Assembly: GCA_026419785.1 (NCBI GenBank)
Contig: JAODTK010005740.1
Span: forward strand, 88,365 to 152,364
Direction: 5' to 3'
Length of the DNA stretch: 64,000 nt
Source: Sclerodactyla briareus
Taxonomy: Eukaryota; Echinodermata; Holothuroidea; Dendrochirotida; Sclerodactylidae
Below the pieces are notes generated by a model. The model made no database searches and was not told the DNA's origin. It saw nothing but the letters and a program-made list of their open reading frames with translations. The translations under genes were made by a program, and so were the position numbers. Each line of letters opens with the position of its first letter. The stretch's first letter is position 1. Below are positions 35,401 through 46,964 of the stretch, one piece after another.

Positions 35401-35597
35401 AGAGGAGGCTGTGTGCACGATCGCTCCAGCAAGGAGGTTTTATATGAATGAAAATCTGAAAATGTGTGGACAATTATGGAGATGCAAAATTACCCATCAC
35501 GGGAATAAGAGGGGGAATGGGTTCGGGGTATGTCGATGTGCTCAAGGGGGAATGGAGAGTTGAGTATCATTAATATGTGATGTTCGCATTGCCCAGT

Positions 35598-36565
35598 TTT
35601 AGTTTAGTTTAGTTTAGTTTAGTTTAGTTTTAGTGAATAAGGGTCAGGAAGGACATAAACCTCATAAACGACCCCGGAGCCAAACATCCAGGAAAGAAAA
35701 ATGAACCAAACCAGTAAATTGCCGTGATTCCTGAAAATAAATCAAGACTGTTCTGAACGCATTCACAATCTGGGAGGAAAACAACATTTCAGGAAGACAA
35801 TTCCACGCACTGATCACTCTCTGCGAGAAGAAATATTTACGAATGTCCAATGCAGCGCTTGCCACGAAGCTTGAGCAGTGGACTCTATGTGCAGTAGTAA
35901 CATGGGAAATTCAAAGAAGTAGTGGAAGGACAGGCCATCGAGTCCATGACAATTTTGAAAACTGGATCAATCACCCCGAATGCCCCTCGCTTCATGGTTG
36001 AGTTAGGACAGACGCCTAATCTTGTCTCGATACATTTGCAGACAGTGACTTCATTTAGTTGCCCTATCGATGAACGTTTTCAATAAATGCTGTCTTTTGC
36101 AAAGTAGAGGTTCCACACTTGTACAGATTATTCCAGGTGCGGCTCACCAGTTGCTTAACGCCTGACAACAACTATCATTACAAGGAAACTGAAGTGACCG
36201 TCGATCAGCCAAGAATCCATTACCTCTTCTAGCAGCTTCGGCACACTCCTTGGAAGGTTTCAAAGAAGAATCAAAACAAACCCCAAGATCTTTTCGGGAC
36301 TCACCGACCTGATATTTTGGCCATTTCATTGAAGGAAGCGTTTGCGATTTGAAAAAACAAACCTGCATCAACTTTGCATGTCGACATGAAAAACATTTGC
36401 CAGTCGAAGACCATTGGAAATATATCCAGTCACTTTGAACAATTTTCAGGGCATCATCATACGACCGACCTCCCAGTACAACTTGGTATCGTCTGCGAAC
36501 TTCTTAACACTGGAATGAACAGAACCTTCAAGATCGCAATATACGCCAGAAAGATCTTAGTTTAG
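35598..36565 (-). mobile_element. CR1-like LINE with reverse transcriptase motifs, copy B
   Basis: In minus-strand order: DLEGSVHSSVKKFADDTKL (about 36,535-36,479), which contains the catalytic ADD box of the reverse transcriptase palm. A thumb-type segment with KDLGVCFDSSLK (36,294-36,260) and AEAARRGN follows. After a gap with stops come DIRKYFFSQRV (about 35,845-35,815) and WNCLPEM. The stop is followed by a 3' tail of five to six AAACT units at 35,598-35,630. Frames change between these blocks, so the copy is dead. The motif order and text are typical of the CR1/L2 group. The 5' part of the element (endonuclease, ORF1) is missing, as expected for 5' truncation, and the tail matches copy A. 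Confidence 0.85.
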
Positions 36566-37417
36566 ACTAATACTATTACTGCATGAATATCTTTTATATA
36601 GATTTAACATGACTGAGCCAAAAAAAGAAAAAAGAAAAAAAAAAACTCACATGGCCCTAAAGGGTATTATATAAACTTTACTGTCAGAGTAACTTTTGGA
36701 CGTTTTTAAACCGCTTGGACTGTTAGATATTGCGTTAGGTGCAGTATTAACATTCTCAACCAATGAACTACTACACAAAAATAGCTGATATGCTGCAAAA
36801 AAATGTCAAGTAAATTTTATTTGAAATTCCCTTAAACAGCTACGAATATGTTCCCATGAAGTGGCGTACGGAGACTGAGGGTATCCTAACACACAATCAC
36901 CTTTTTAGTACACACCTCAGTAGACGTTTCACAGCTGTTGTTCACCATATATTGCAACAGCATGTGTCTAGGGGACCATTAATTGCATTTATTTGCCAAT
37001 GGGGAGGGTGAGAATGGGAATGAGGGCGCACTTGGGTCCCGATCCCACCCCTCCCCAAGACAGTCTCTCGGTACGCCGTCCAACTGGGCCTCATCTTTCT
37101 CCCTTCTTCGAGAAGGACATCGGAACATATTTCAGGTACCTCGTGCCCGTTGCAATGAAAAGAACGTCTAATTTCCTACATAAGGCAGTATTCCACTATT
37201 TCAAACTACAAAATGACTGAGCTGACTGGAAGTCATTGTACAAACTGACATAACAGTAGCAAAAAACATTTTTCAAGTATAATAGCCTGACCCCGAGGAC
37301 ACTGACACACAAATAGACTTCCTCCGAAAGGAATGGCGTTGGATGGGAAGCATTAGGTATGAAAGAATTTTCAGCTGTTCATGTTAGCAGCATTTCATTG
37401 TACAAACTGACATGATA
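36566..37417. other. DNA without recognised genes
   Basis: A-rich tract at 36,620-36,646. Two blocks share the word TTGTACAAACTGACAT (near 37,236 and 37,398), a short local duplication next to the large microsatellite. Confidence 0.4.
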
Positions 37418-37945
<528 letters not shown>

Positions 37946-38220
37946 ATGAATCAGGACTTAATATAGCGCTTAAATCGTTACAACTCCAAAAGCGCTTTGG
38001 AAGAGATGATTCTTCAGACGACGTTTGGAGGTTGACAACTTGTCACACTTCCTTTGATCCTCTGGTAAGGAGTTCCATGCATAGCCTTGGTCCTATTAAC
38101 GAGAAAGTACGGCTACCGTGGCAAAGGTTTTTGAAGGGTGGGACAACCAGACGAGCGGAGTTGTGTGAGCGGATAAATTCTGCTGGCGGTTTTGGAACAA
38201 TGAGCTGACTCAATTATTCT
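37946..38220 (-). repeat. Retroposon-like block beside the TAA microsatellite
   Basis: Ordered words: ATATAGCGCTTAAA, then CAAAAGCGCTTTGG, GGAGTTCCATGCATAG, TTGGTCC and GAGAAAGTACGGCTACC. I know this layout, starting right after a TAA-type repeat, from interspersed repeats in aquatic animal genomes. If it is a retroposon, the microsatellite would be its expanded 3' tail, which puts the element on the minus strand. The class is uncertain. Confidence 0.45.
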
Positions 38221-38872
38221 GGTGCCTGCCGTGAAGTTATTTCTAGAGAGGAAAGTATGTTTGATGCGGGCAGGGCGATGCTATGTATTGTCAGAGTCCA
38301 ATGAAGCACAATACTGTGAGACATTTTTTTTTCTTCAAGGAAGGCACTATCTTGAAGACACAATGGCAACAGTATCTTCTTCCCTAGATGTCCAGACTTT
38401 CTCCTGGAAGCGTGTGGTTAAATAGGGAGGAGGGGGGTATAAACAAATCCGTAGAAGAATGACAATCTTTGGGGTCGAACCCCTGCTGCAATGTGGGCAG
38501 CGGGTCAGTAGTCAACATTTTAATTGTACAAACTGGCTTTATTTTTTTTATTTTTTTTTCAAGTAGAACACTCTGATTTGCAGACATATATAGTGCTCCT
38601 ATTACATTGGTCGGCTTAGCATGAACTGGGTGGTGTTATACTTGTTCGGGTATGAAAAAAACATTGATTTAGAGGTAAACAAAGAAGGCCTGCTAGGCCA
38701 ACTCGAAAAGGCCACATAGATGTCGGTTGTTTCTCCTGCAGCTGTCACCATTTTGGTCTAAATGACATGTATAAAAAAAAATTCAAGAAGGACGCTATGA
38801 ACCGAGTCGAACAACGGCACTACTTCCGTTTGGAGTCGTAACTGATTGGTCACGGTCTATCATACAGATGGA
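38221..38872. other. DNA without recognised genes
   Basis: T-rich tract near 38,540-38,562. No element or gene recognised. Confidence 0.35.
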
Positions 38873-38985
38873 TTTTTTTTTTTTTATGTATACTGCCGGG
38901 TAGAGGAGCGATCCCATTCAAGGCCCAGCAACGGTGCAGACCGGGATACTGCAACCTAGTGAGCTGCGAATCCTTACACTGAATA
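38873..38985 (-). mobile_element. tRNA-derived SINE-like fragment, copy 2
   Basis: On the minus strand: AGCTCACTAGGTTGCAG, CGGTCTGCACC, GCTGGGCCTTGAATGG, then a degraded B-box position (GGGATCGCTCC), TATACAT and a poly-A tail (38,873-38,885 as T on the plus strand). It aligns block by block with copy 1 at 26.0 kb, whose B box is better preserved. A 3' A tail fits LINE-mobilised retroposition. Confidence 0.5.
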
Positions 38986-39076
38986 GGAATGAGGCAATGC
39001 CCTTTGGCGGTACCTTCACCGTGGGGGGGGGATAATCACACGCAGACGGCAAAACTTGCAAATTGCCTACCCCTCG

Positions 39077-39228
39077 CAGGGGCGGATCCAGGTTTTCCAG
39101 AAGTGTCCACCTTGCTTCACGAAAATGGCAGTCCACGTTTCTCACCTCACACCCTACCACCAAGAGCGTCTATACCATTTTTTTCATTCACTTTGTCATT
39201 TTTTTCCAAAAAATCTGGATCCGCCCTG
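39077..39228. mobile_element. hAT-like MITE, 152 bp
   Basis: The left end reads CAGGGGCGGATCCAGG and the right end, reverse complemented, CAGGGCGGATCCAGATTTT. These are inverted repeats of about 19 bp with one base missing. The CAG-G start and the GCGGATCCAG core are typical of hAT-type non-autonomous elements. Eight-base flanks (ACCCCTCG and AGTGCTTG) agree at only four positions, so a target duplication is not clear. Confidence 0.65.
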
Positions 39229-39888
39229 AGTGCTTGATGAAATAGCCGAACCTCACCCACCCATCTGTCAGAAATTGCAAAGACCTTTTCAATATACTTT
39301 TTCAATTTGCCCCTCAATTTTGTTTGTTGTGCAAAGACCCTAACAAGAGCCCAAGTGCTGCGGAAATCTTTCAGTTTGCGTAAAATGTTGCTATCAAAAC
39401 CATGATTGGATATAGATATCCCCTTCGTGACACGAGGCCTTCTTCGTCGAAGACTGACATTTTTGCGCATGCTACTCAGGGCTCCATGGTGGGTGGGGGA
39501 GGCCTCCCGGATGGGGTGCATGCATTAGCGGTTATCATGGGGGGGGGGTCACCCTGAATATTGTTTGAGCGTGAAGCTATGAATTTCTCCCCCAATTCTG
39601 ACGCCTCTGCTATTTCCTTATAAACTGCAATTCGACATATTCGAGAACTCACAGAATGTGAATAGGTCGGCCTGTCCACACGGATTTGAAATAACTTTCC
39701 ATCGCTAAACCACCTCAGTCAGTTTTTTTTTTAGTGTTGAATACTGTTTTGCAAATGTTTTCTCAACTTTGCAAAACGATTCTCTCGGACTCGCTGGAGG
39801 AATATACTGTCCTTTTCGCCCGTCTATTTTTTATACTACTAAACTTTCAACAATAAGAACAAACTCAGAGAGAAATCTCAGTAAATTT
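39229..39888. other. DNA without recognised genes
   Basis: A G tract at 39,539-39,548 and short T runs. Nothing else recognised. Confidence 0.35.
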
Positions 39889-39960
39889 ATCCCCGCACAC
39901 GTAAGTGTTCGGGGATATATGGGTTGGGGGTGTAGCCGCCGCCGTCCATAAGCTATATAC
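39889..39960 (+). repeat. Truncated copy of the hairpin-tipped repeat
   Basis: ATCCCCG, an unpaired C, ACAC, a short loop, then GTGT, an unpaired T and CGGGGAT (39,889-39,916). GGGGGTGTAGCCGCCGCC follows, matching the start of the repeat at 32,786. Similarity ends near 39,958. Confidence 0.6.
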
Positions 39961-41596
39961 TGCATGGATGCGTGTAATACTCACTATTTGCTCGTGGGAC
40001 TTTGCAGTATATAGATTGTCATAGTTTAACAAGAGCCGACAACGCGCTGCGAATCGCGCCAAATTTTCGTAAGTTCACACGGAGATGTCCTGATTGCGAC
40101 GATAATGTAATCACGATACACTTTATATTCCTGATAGTGCAACACCCTCACCGCCCCCCCCTACAAAATACGTTTCTCGGGACATTATATCAAACAAATA
40201 TTTTGCGGATAGAATTCCCATAGGGGCCCCAAATGCCTGCCCGGGCACCGGGAGTCAACCCCAGTGCTGCGCAAACGCCCAATTTTTTTCAAGGTCATGT
40301 ACATCTTGTAAGAGTATAGTCTCCTATCGATGGTACATCACAGATGGCCCACATAGTTGGGAATGTGAACGGGTGGGGGGTCCGACTCGTCGGAGCCATC
40401 TGGATCCAGATCCACATTATTGGTGAGAATGCTTAGTGCTTCAACATTTCTGAACAGTAGGGGTGGTAGGGTCCGGACCCCCTGGACCTCACCTGTATCC
40501 GCTACTCTGCCTCGTTGTCCCTCTCCAATCTCTTGTTCTGGCGCCCTGCGAAAAGGCAACAGGTTCTTTTTAAGTATTTGGTATGACCCGACCGGGAATG
40601 GGTGGAAGTCCGCCACCTACCAATTGTGCCAACATTCTGTAGATTGGGTTCATCTCACCAGAAAGGCATCTTTCATAGCTAGTTTTACTTCATCGATGTT
40701 GGTTTGGGAGAACCCCCCCCCCCCGCCGCGGCCGTTATTATTAGGCATCAAATGCTAATTGCGGATCGCAATGCAGCAATTATTTTGAGGTACTGCTGCC
40801 GTGTAGTCATCATGTAATTAAGAACTATTGATTTGTTCTAACCAGTGTGGGGGGGACATGACTCCGACCCGCTTCAAAATTTTTGTAGCACCGTAACTTT
40901 ATCCGCTCCTCCTCTGATGACCCGCTATTGTTTCAATCTATTAAGCTTTTCGGGGCTTCCGCAACCTTTTTTGTAACTAACTTTGTGGTTTGTCTTTGCC
41001 AAAAAACAATAGAGCAAATTAGTCTTGCAAGCCACAATGTCGAACGAGGTCACGGGATCACTCGTATTGATTTCGCAGATGACCAGAATTTCCCATTGAA
41101 GCATCATCCCTTGAATGTACCACCACGCGCGCAGTGTATCATGCATCACGAATCTGGCCATTACCAGTATTCAGCCGTGGTGTAATGAGGTCAAACGGTC
41201 AAGAGTCAAAAGTGCAAATGATGTCAAAGTGGGTCACTAGACGCAGTCCCGCAAGACGAACAACATTTCCATTACCCATTCCTGTTGAATGTCCTCGTTG
41301 CAAGTATGAATAAAGCTCGTTCTCATAGCATTAGTGACCTTGAATGCCATGACCAACACTAGAACTAGAGTCTATCCTTACCATATGTCCCAATTCCTCA
41401 TCAATTCGAACTTGATGGGTACTTGCGTTCTCACGAATGCGGTTGACGAGCTCTTCGAAGTTTGCCCTCCCGTGAGCTCGTCCTATGACGCCAAAGACAA
41501 CAGGGTGCATCCACAACAGAATATGGTGCACCAACATACCCAATGTGAACTTGACACAAGCTTGCGTTGGTTAAATATCGTGCTAGTAAGAAGTGT
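39961..41596. other. DNA without recognised genes; possible hAT-type end at 40,455-40,512
   Basis: GGGTCCGGACCCCCTGGACC (40,469-40,488) followed by CCTGTATCCGCTACTCTG (40,493-40,510) resembles the right end of hAT-type MITEs. No left partner was found. Otherwise only a C tract at 40,713-40,724. Confidence 0.35.
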
Positions 41597-41648
41597 CACA
41601 CACACGCACACACACGTACATACATACACACACACACACACCCACACC
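41597..41648 (+). repeat. CA dinucleotide microsatellite
   Basis: Interrupted CA run with CGTA and CATA variants. Confidence 0.9.
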
Positions 41649-41728
41649 GCACATCTTACAACGCGCCAATGCATCCTACTCACACAAAGACATATGCACG
41701 CCCGCTCGATTGCATAGAACCCTCCTTA

Positions 41729-42061
41729 GGCCAAGAGCATTAGCTCAAATTACTCCAAAGATGGACATTTCTGGTAACAACTGATTTTTTAAAACTAGGT
41801 TTAGAAAAAGGTGTAGTTTAACATACTAAAACTCCCCGAACTTCCGAGTTGTGGAAACTCCGTAATCCAAGATGGCGTCCAAATGGCCGCCATTTTCACT
41901 GTTTGGCATAACTTTGCCCTCAAATCGTCACAAGAGATGGAAACGATGTCTGGGATTCTCGGGGAGTTTTAGTATGTTAATCTAAACATTATTCTGAACC
42001 TATGTCAAAAAAATCAGCTTGTTACCAGATATATGTCCATCTTTATCTAATGCTCTTTGCC
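41729..42061. mobile_element. MITE with long inverted arms and TA target duplication, 333 bp
   Basis: The outer ends read GGCCAAGAGCATTAG and, reverse complemented, GGCAAAGAGCATTAG, each directly bordered by TA (41,727-41,728 and 42,062-42,063). The inverted homology continues for about 110 bp through AAGATGGACAT, CTGGTAACAA and a perfect inner block TAACATACTAAAACTCCCCG. A central loop of about 120 bp contains AAGATGGCG and GGCCGCCATTTT, a second small palindrome. The TA duplication suggests mobilisation by a Tc1/mariner-type or other TA-specific transposase. No coding capacity. Confidence 0.75.
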
Positions 42062-42063
42062 TA

Positions 42064-45000
42064 CCTGCCTCCTGCAGTATCATACAAGCAATGACGAAGT
42101 CCTCTCTTGCAACTGTCAGGTTTAGCGTACATATATACTTTGTCTCGGACACATCTTTCTCACAAGCCTTGATCTGAAACCGGAACAGCAGGGTTTTCTC
42201 TATCTATGTTGTCACCTATATATATCAAATTCATACTGCATTGGCATTAGCATGTTAGGCTATAGGCTATGACAACTCTTTGCCGACTGTGAAATGCTAA
42301 GCTGCATGTAGAGTTGGATCTTTCGTGACATAAATTACCTCGAATTGAGACGAACGTGTGAAGCTGACTCCATTGTATGGAATCAATACGTCTGTTCACA
42401 GTTTCAAGTGCGCATGCTCACAGCTAAGCAGTAGTCGAGTACAGACGAGATTTTTTGCCATTGCTATATCATTATGTCTTTATTTTTAAACTGTGACTAC
42501 TCTTCGAAAACGAAAACCAACTCATCCCTTGTTTTAGTATTGTTGTGTTGATAAGTATGGGGGAATGATATGTAGTTTTCGCCAGAGGAGTTGCGATAGA
42601 TCCCCCCTGCCTACTGTTTGGGCTGTGTGTGCATGCATTCCGTTCAATTAATACCCGATCGTAATATGCATTCATCATTTCATTAGACTGGTCAACTGTG
42701 ACCGGCTTTAATAATTGGTAACCGTTAATCATTGTTATAGGATTAGGATTAGTTAGAAGATTAGAGAATGTTTAAACCAGAACATGATTGCCTTTAAGAG
42801 CATTTTTGCTCATTACACCCACTGGCTTGTTGGAGGCCTGCTCAATCGGTACCACCCGACTTGGCCTATGTGTATCTGAAGCCGCGCCATTTTTTAGAGC
42901 GTTTGCTGCGGGGACAACTTTAACAAGCGATCGCTCTCATCCGTGGTCTATGCGGGTTAATCCGCGAATAGTCACGTTTCCGATCGTTATCTAGGCTGTG
43001 CCAGCAATTATTTTCAAAAGTAGCCTACTATTGGTTTTTGGTGCGTGAAATGGTTTACCAATCTCGATGCTACTCAATCCAAGCTGCGGTAGGAAACCAT
43101 ATTTGATATTTGCCAGTCAGAAAGGTACTGTATAATTGCCTATACAAATAATGACAATCTTTACTTCGAGGACAAGACGTGATCATTTGCCGAGTTGATG
43201 ATTTCACACTGACGAATCGTAATTGTCACCTGAACTTGATCACGTCGTATTCTCAACATATGATCCTTACATACATCGACATAGAGACATCCCTTTTGTA
43301 TTCGTGTCCTGTTCTTGGCAGCCCTCCTGGAATCCGTTTATTTCTAACTTTTTTCTACTGGCTACAGTGTCGAATACTTTTCTGTTAGACTAGATGTGAT
43401 CCGAATCATTGTCCTCCTATACATAATTTTGCCAACTGAAGATCTCATTTGATATGGCATGGATCAAACCCAAAAAAAATTTTGCTAAGGGTTCTATACT
43501 TGCCGTTGGAGGCCGCGGTCTGTTCCACGATCCTGAAGTCCTTAGGCTTCGTCGCTTCGAGTTAGTCAATCAATTCAGACCATTGATATTCACGACGAAC
43601 GCTATACCGGGTTCTTTTTGTGTGCGCTCTTTATGCTGTGTCGGAAATCCCAACTTTCCCTCAATTACCAGAATTCTGGGGATTATTTTCAGCGGCTTCA
43701 TGCAATCGTCGCCCATTTTGTGCGGTTATAAACTATTAACGCATCGGCGCAGGTAACGCAAAGGCCTTGTATTTTACCCTACCGATTTTTGTGATCGTCG
43801 TAAGCTATTTCTCTGGGAGACCGATTACGGAGTCCACGTAATCTGTGCCCTGTCCTCTGGTATGGGCGTCACTCTAGTGGACAAGATCCAGAGCTGTGGG
43901 TTCACCAAGTTCGCCTCCTGATGGCGACATAGCTTGTACCGGGCTGTGGATTCTGGCGTACTGGAAGCGTTCGTGTATTCCATTGTACTGGTGATTCGAC
44001 GATTCTTGTGAAGCGAAGATCGGCCTCGTTGCCGTTACTGTTCGCTTTCTCCGTCCAATACTCGTAGCCTCCGGTCTCATGTGCACATTGTCCGATTCGT
44101 GGGACTTTCCAGGGAACAATATCATCGACCTCTCATCATTCTGGGCGGACACGGGCCCCTCAGACCCCCTCGGATTTTTGTTAGTATTTATGGCAGGGAG
44201 AATTACAATCTCCTTCACAGTCGCCATAATCACCCCGGCCAAACGTGCCTTTGGAGTATAATGGCGCCAGGATTAGTATCCGTTCGCTGCCTGTAGAATG
44301 GATGGATATCGGAGCGCGTGATAACAGTTGGCCTCGTCTGTCAGCGTTGCCTCTCATGAGCATCTTCCAATCGTGTCATGAAATTCCGGCTGGAGATTCT
44401 GACGACGATGAAAAAAAAAGCCTTACCGAATGCAAGCATCCCTTAGCCTTATATTTCGCGACAGCATGTGATTAGAGCCGTGTGACGTTCTGGACCAAAA
44501 ACGCATGAAATATGTTTCATTGTAACATTATAACGGGAAAGCACCGGAGTTGACCTCATGATATCCATATCATGTTTTTTTTTTTTTTTTTTTTTTTTGT
44601 TTTTTTTTTTAGAGATAGATTAATTGAATTGGTCTCTTAAGGATATTTGGACCATGGACCTATTATATTACTGTGCACTCTTGTAGCTGAACTGACCTAT
44701 GTTAACAAAGATCTCAAAGGTCAGTCCTATCAATAGTGAGTCAGACTTTCAATAAGTGTTTGGTGCTCTGTGACTTTTGGCTTTTGCATATAAATTTGAA
44801 AACTCCAAAAATACTCCGCACCTTCAAGAAATATCAGTTCGAAGCGCCGTACCAGTTAATATCTCAGAATGATGAATAGATGTATTTTGACCCCTGATGT
44901 GAATACTCAGACTATTTCGGGGTTATGATCGAAGTAGTGTTTAAATCAGAAGGTTGGTGGTAGTGTTCATCTGGGCCGGGAAAACGGTTAAAGTCCCCAG

Positions 45001-45603
45001 GCCGGGTGCAGGCAGTAGAGTTAAAGCGAAAAGGTCATTGATTTTTAAAAGGGTTTAACAAGGGTGGGGTGGTGGGGGGAAACATGCAACTTGACAAAGA
45101 AAATTATACTCTTCAGTAGAAACGAGCTATTATCGCTTACAGAAGCCAAGATAGCACAATATACCAACACGCGCGAACGATAGTTGACACTTCAACACGC
45201 AATCTTATGTTTCCAGTGGCTTAACCACTGGGTTTGTGTCTAGAGGCTAATGTGAATTTTTGTGTCCAGGTTAACTGCCGGGGATGATATGCTAACAATA
45301 ATATGTATTTTTTGTTTTGGGGGGGGGGGGGGAGCGATAATTTGACTTCCGTCAAGTATTTTTCCTTCCAACTTTAAATAGATTCAGTGGGTGCAAATGG
45401 GCTTGTTTATGGGATTACACTTCGTCAGATAAACGGACTACAGACGGAGAAATGTACGAATGAAGAACAACTGAGGGCTAAGTTCTCTAAGTATATATTT
45501 GGGGTGAAATTCTAGTCCCATTTTCTCACTCCAGCATTCCACGCCTCCTAATTTGGACGTCGGAACCTTCAACATGGTTGTGCCCTTGATTTAAACAGTC
45601 CCT
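42064..45603. other. DNA without supported genes; CG-richer patch 43.4-44.5 kb
   Basis: The patch 43,450-44,480 is richer in CpG and has open frames of 60-122 codons on both strands (longest 44,242-43,874 minus), none matching a family I know. Poly-T lies at 44,575-44,610 and a G tract at about 45,318-45,333. Confidence 0.35.
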
Positions 45604-46132
45604 GTACTGGGCCTCAGTTTTGGGCGGAGAATAGTAAGGCGGTATCAGATTGTTTGCCTTTTGCAAATGCAAGCCGGTCCAGGTTCGAATTCCAGCCGAG
45701 CAAGCACCGAAACGTTTTCCAGAAGTGGCGGTACTTGCAGTTCGACTGTCCGGTTCCTGGTCTTAGTTTCCTGGTCCCTCTGCTGTTGATCAGTGGGCTT
45801 GGTAATTTCGGGGGGTTGTTCGGGGGCCTTTGCAATAGGTCGCGTCTGTCGGCTGTGAGCCATTCTCGTCGAACATCTTCCGCTCCTCCAGGTTCTTGAG
45901 AAAGTGGTCAGGGTCCTGGAGTCACATGATCGTTCCGTCGGATGGGGACGTAAATTGCGGTCCCGGATCAGGGTTGGTGTCACAGCTCCTGCCTCGATAA
46001 TCATCTGAGCACTAGTCGAGAAGAGAAGGCGAGTTGTCGCCGGTGAACATCCACTATCAAAACTTCGGGTTAGGGTTCCACGATGATCCAAAATTGGCTT
46101 GCCTGAACCCGTAGCAATCAAATCAATCAGTC
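45604..46132 (+). mobile_element. tRNA-headed SINE-like element
   Basis: The head at about 45,625-45,705 folds roughly like a tRNA: a D-arm-like AGTAAGGCGG, a stem GTTTG with CAAAT around a seven-base loop, and a B-box-like GGTTCGAATTCC with one extra T. Downstream, TCCGTCGGATGGGGACGTAA (45,935-45,954) matches a block I recall from SINE-like repeats across many invertebrates. The far end is an A/T-rich CAATCAAATCAATCAG tail near 46,117-46,132. A 158-codon open frame on the opposite strand is a by-product. The family name is not assigned. Confidence 0.5.
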
Positions 46133-46521
46133 ACTCATAGTAATGCAAACAATGTATGGTAATAATATGCAATTCATAGGCAATCGAACACTCTATCAGA
46201 GGCCTGCATACGGATACTATGGATAGTAAATCAAGAAAAGAGTAACAGATTAGGATTTTACATTTTCCCCTCAGGCCAAGAGTAAGAATAAGGGCGGATA
46301 CAGGAATTGCATTATTTGTTACAAGATTGTTCAACATGAAAAATCAAGAGATTCATCCCAATTAAATAATTCTTTACCATTAGGGCAATCACTCACTGAG
46401 GTGGCATCAATGTCATCCATTTTAATTTTATTCGCAAATGATACTATACTCATAAAAACAAACTAAACAATTGCGCATAGAGGGTGACATTTGTGCACTC
46501 CAGGCAAGGAGGGGTCAGGAG
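46133..46521. other. DNA without recognised genes
   Basis: AT-rich, nothing recognised. Confidence 0.35.
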
Positions 46522-46957
46522 CAGGCGCGGTTCTACGGGGGGGGGGGGGGGATGGGTAGGGAGGGGCAAGCATAAGGAGGGGGGGGGAGGGGGGGTATGG
46601 AGGGTGAGGGTCAGGGGAATTAGGGATGGGGAGAGGAGAAGGAAGGAGGGTAGGGGAGGGAGGGAGGTGGGGGGGAGGGAGGGGGGGGGGGGGTATGGGT
46701 CGGTGGGGGGGAGGAGGGGAGGGTTAGGAGGAAGGGTAGGGGGGGGAGGGGGAGGGTAGGGGGGTGAGTGGAGGGGGGAGGGGGCTTGGGGCCCCGCCCC
46801 CAAAATGTGCTCAAGTCCCCCTCCCCCCAAAAAATGTTCGAGTTTTGTATACATGTAATCTATAATATGCAGTATATTGGTGCTTAAGCCCCCCCCCCCA
46901 GCTCCCCCCCCCCCAAAAAAAAAAAAAAAAAAAAATCTTGGTCTAGAACTGCGCGTG
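46522..46957. mobile_element. G-rich hAT-like MITE, 436 bp
   Basis: Left end CAGGCGCGGTTCTAC, right end (reverse complement) CACGCGCAGTTCTAG, matching at 12 of 15 positions. Flanks are GTCAGGAG (46,514-46,521) and GTCGGAG (46,958-46,964), identical apart from one missing A, which fits an 8-bp hAT target duplication. The interior is an almost pure G/A tract (46,538-46,785) that runs into a C tract and an A tract (46,889-46,935). The G tract gives proline- and glycine-rich open frames that are not genes. Confidence 0.7.
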
Positions 46958-46964
46958 GTCGGAG

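Noticed and set aside
45645-46121. The longest open frame in the window (158 codons, minus strand)
   Set aside because: It lies antisense to the SINE-like element and matches no family.
46450-46854. Proline-rich and glycine/arginine-rich open frames
   Set aside because: Both come from translating the G-rich tract of the MITE.
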